Positions 61,435-64,000 of a stretch of DNA of 64,000 bases are shown here, in pieces. Source of the stretch: Maricaulis sp965242785. GTDB lineage: Bacteria > Pseudomonadota > Alphaproteobacteria > Caulobacterales > Maricaulaceae. The notes beneath the pieces are model-generated. The model searched no databases, was not told where the DNA came from, and saw nothing but the letters and a program-made list of their open reading frames with translations. A program made the translations under genes and the position numbers. How positions within the stretch are numbered: the stretch's first letter is position 1; each line of letters begins with the position of its first letter. Where the stretch lies: positions 186,001 through 250,000 of the forward strand of contig CBDETA010000001.1 of NCBI GenBank assembly GCA_965242785.1, read 5' to 3'.

Positions 61435-63360
61435 CTATTCCGCCGCTTCGTCTCGCAAATACTCATCCAGAAAGCTGACAAAGGCCTCTGACGCCGTGAT
61501 GCGGTTCTCGCGGCGGCGGAAACCGTGGCCTTCATCGGGGAAGAGCACGTACTCGACCGGCACCCCGTTGGCCTCGATGGCGGCGACCAGTTCGTCGCTT
61601 TCCACCTGCAGGACGCGCGGGTCATTGGCGCCCTGAACCACCAGCATCGGCCTTGTGATCTGATGGGCATGGAAGAGCGGGGAGATGGCGCGGTGGCGCT
61701 CGGCATCGGTCGCCGGATCGCCCATCTCGTCATAAAGCGCCTCGCGGAAGCTCTCCCACCAGGGCGGGATGGACGCCAGGGTGCGTTCCCAGTTGGTGAC
61801 GCCGAAAATGTTGATCCCGACCTCGAAGGCGTCGGGATGGAAGGTGAGGGCGGCGGCGGTCATGAAGCCGCCATAGGAGCCGCCGATCACGCCCACCTGG
61901 TCGGCATTGACCCAGTCCTGCTGGCGCAGCCATTCGCCGGCCGAGACGATGTCCATCAGGTCTTCCTCGCCATGGCGGCGGTCATCCAGGTGGAAGAAGG
62001 TCTTTCCATAACCCGACGAGCCGCGATTGTTGGCGGCGTAGACGGCGTAGCCGTGATTGACCAGGTGCTGGATGGTGGCGGAATAGCCGATCCGGCTCTG
62101 CCCGCCCGGGCCGCCATGCACCCAGACCAGGGCCGGCACCGGATTGTCGGCGCTGGCGCCGTGCGGACGATAGAGAATGCCCGGGATTTCCAGCCCGTCG
62201 AAGCTTTCAAACCGAACCACTTGCGCATCCACCATCTCGGCTTCCGAGATGGCCGGGTTGAGCGCATTGGTCAGCTGGGCATGGGCCTGGCTGGCCAGAT
62301 CGACGACATGCAGGTTGGACGGTGAGGTGGCGCTGTCGATCAGGAAGGCAATACGGCTCTCATCGCGCGAGAAGCGCACCGAGCCCAGATCCCCCGCCGG
62401 CAGTTCGGGCAGGGCCAGATCGCTGCCGGTCTGGGTGTCCAGGATGCTCACCTCGGTACGGGCATCGGCATTGATGCCGGAGACGCGATAACGGCCCGAG
62501 GGCGAATAGATGACGAACTGGACGTCCCAGTCGGCCTCGATCAGGGGTGCCGTCTCGCCGGTCGCCAGATCATAGGTCCAGGCCTGGTTGAACTCGCCAT
62601 GCTCGTCAGTGGCATAGACCAGGGCTGAGCTGTCGGGTGTGAAGGTGTAGACGCCGTAGGCGATATTGCCCTCATGCTCGGTGATCAGCCGCGGCGTGGC
62701 ATCGCCGGAGGCCAGGTCGACCAGCAGGATGTCGCTGTCTGCCGAGGTGCGGTTGCGCACCAGGGCCAGCCAGCGTCCGTCCGGGCTGACATCGCCGATC
62801 TGCAGCGCATCATCATTCTGGAACACCACGCCGCTCTCATAGCTCAGCGTGTCATAGGCATAGATATCCATGGCGCTCTGATCGCGCTCATTGGTCATCA
62901 CCCACATGTCGCCGCCATCCGGCGACCAGCCCAGGAACTGCGCGCGGACGTTCTCGCCGGGGGTGATGTCGTTGAGGCGGCCGTCCAGTTCGCGGACATA
63001 GATATGGCTGATCTCATTGCCGCCGCTGTCGGCGGTGACCACGGCACGATCGTCACCGGGGAACCAGGACACGGCGAAGGTGGCGTTGGTATCCGAAGCC
63101 GTCAGCGCCTCGCGGTCACCCGTGGCCGGGTCCACAGCATAGGCGTTGAACACACCGGTCTCGTCCGAGGAGATCAGGATGCGGCTGTCATCCGCCGACC
63201 AGGCAAAACCGGCCGAAGAGGCCAGCCCGAAACTGGTGGTCTGGTGAAAGGTCGCGGCGTCGTATTGCGCGACGGTCGCGGCAGGCTCGTCGGCCGCCGG
63301 CTGGCACGCAGCCAGAAGCCCGGCCAGCACCAGGCCGGAGCCCGTGATCAGGTATTTCAT
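61435..63360 (-). CDS. S9-family (prolyl oligopeptidase-type) peptidase, lipoprotein, 641 aa
   Basis: Seen: lipobox L-A-A-C (VLAGLLAACQPA), a WD-like beta-propeller of about 350 residues (FAVSWFPGDDRAV, DVSPDGRWLALV, FSRDESRIAFL), and a C-terminal alpha/beta hydrolase with catalytic Ser in GVIGGSYGGFMTAAAL, Asp in QGANDPRVL and His in FPDEGHGF. ATG at 63360. An envelope-anchored oligopeptidase of the dipeptidyl aminopeptidase/acylaminoacyl type. Convergent with nagZ. Confidence 0.93.
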   Translation of the reverse strand: MKYLITGSGLVLAGLLAACQPAADEPAATVAQYDAATFHQTTSFGLASSAGFAWSADDSRILISSDETGVFNAYAVDPATGDREALTASDTNATFAVSWFPGDDRAVVTADSGGNEISHIYVRELDGRLNDITPGENVRAQFLGWSPDGGDMWVMTNERDQSAMDIYAYDTLSYESGVVFQNDDALQIGDVSPDGRWLALVRNRTSADSDILLVDLASGDATPRLITEHEGNIAYGVYTFTPDSSALVYATDEHGEFNQAWTYDLATGETAPLIEADWDVQFVIYSPSGRYRVSGINADARTEVSILDTQTGSDLALPELPAGDLGSVRFSRDESRIAFLIDSATSPSNLHVVDLASQAHAQLTNALNPAISEAEMVDAQVVRFESFDGLEIPGILYRPHGASADNPVPALVWVHGGPGGQSRIGYSATIQHLVNHGYAVYAANNRGSSGYGKTFFHLDDRRHGEEDLMDIVSAGEWLRQQDWVNADQVGVIGGSYGGFMTAAALTFHPDAFEVGINIFGVTNWERTLASIPPWWESFREALYDEMGDPATDAERHRAISPLFHAHQITRPMLVVQGANDPRVLQVESDELVAAIEANGVPVEYVLFPDEGHGFRRRENRITASEAFVSFLDEYLRDEAAE

Positions 63361-63421
63361 GTCGATCCCCTCGAAATGCTTTGGCGCGACCTTAGCGTGA
63401 AAAGGGGACATGGCGGCAAGA

Positions 63422-63452
63422 CAAAAAAGGCCCGCTCCATCGGAGCGGGCCT
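63422..63452 (-). terminator. terminator downstream of groEL
   Basis: AGGCCCGCTCC (63428-63438) pairs exactly with GGAGCGGGCCT (63442-63452); the A run at 63423-63428 is the T tail on the minus strand. Confidence 0.85.
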
Positions 63453-63483
63453 CTCTGTGTCTGAGCCAGGCTCAGGCGGATGA

Positions 63484-64000
<517 letters not shown>

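Overview
GC-rich, densely coded chromosome of an alphaproteobacterium. Evidence: a DUF4175/TIGR02302 membrane protein beside an LptM-type lipoprotein and argH, single-domain response regulators, a SapC protein, two TonB-dependent receptors, a tandem glycine riboswitch ahead of a split gcvPA/gcvPB, and a ScsB-like DsbD. A marine, stalked Caulobacterales/Maricaulales bacterium such as Maricaulis fits best; this is an inference from gene content and gene order. I see no phage, insertion sequence, CRISPR array, rRNA or tRNA gene. Both edges cut genes: uvrB on the left, groEL on the right.

Layout. 1-4.5 kb: uvrB, three tandem single-domain response regulators, a sterol desaturase-family enzyme, then about 650 bp with no gene but with palindromes. 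5.1-9.6 kb: TSUP permease, thioesterase and YqgE on the minus strand; peroxiredoxin, a stomatin/NfeD pair and a small TonB-C protein on the plus strand. 9.6-17.2 kb: a large soluble multi-PAS hybrid kinase, rnhA/DUF1801/ispH, a lipoprotein and argS. 17.3-23.2 kb: an NYN-domain gene of different composition, a small secreted protein, then the glycine riboswitch and gcvT-gcvH-gcvPA-gcvPB. 23.3-28.2 kb: DUF4175 protein, LptM-like lipoprotein and argH, with a TlpA-type thioredoxin divergent from argH. 28.4-35.5 kb: a TonB receptor divergent from a beta-propeller phytase (probable phytate use), an AraC-type membrane regulator and an amidohydrolase.

35.5-44.3 kb: etfBA, a PadR/HAAS/serine-hydrolase module, YceI, cobalamin adenosyltransferase, twin-TM protein and Rieske oxygenase, a lipoprotein and gluQ. 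44.4-53 kb: ubiD, a BLUF-fold protein that has lost its photochemical residues, and a minus-strand run (Fur/Zur regulator, thioesterase, MarR, enoyl-CoA hydratase, serine hydrolase) divergent from a ZnuD-like receptor with histidine/acid-rich loops. 53-64 kb: sapC, dsbD/scsB, hisS, an intergenic candidate small RNA, a very highly charged coiled-coil exported protein, a Tat-exported NagZ, an S9 lipoprotein peptidase and the groEL 3' end.

Most interesting items: (1) a 16-bp motif (TTGACGTAAACGTAAG and near copies) upstream of enoyl-CoA hydratase, upstream of etfBA, and before the candidate small RNA, suggesting one acyl-CoA/branched-chain regulon; (2) that small RNA, with a purine-rich GGGGAG loop and its own terminator; (3) a palindromic insertion in a stem of the second glycine aptamer, followed by mutually exclusive hairpins that may hide the gcvT ribosome-binding site; (4) the light-blind BLUF protein; (5) the Zur/ZnuD module; (6) a strong orphan terminator antisense to the nagZ leader.
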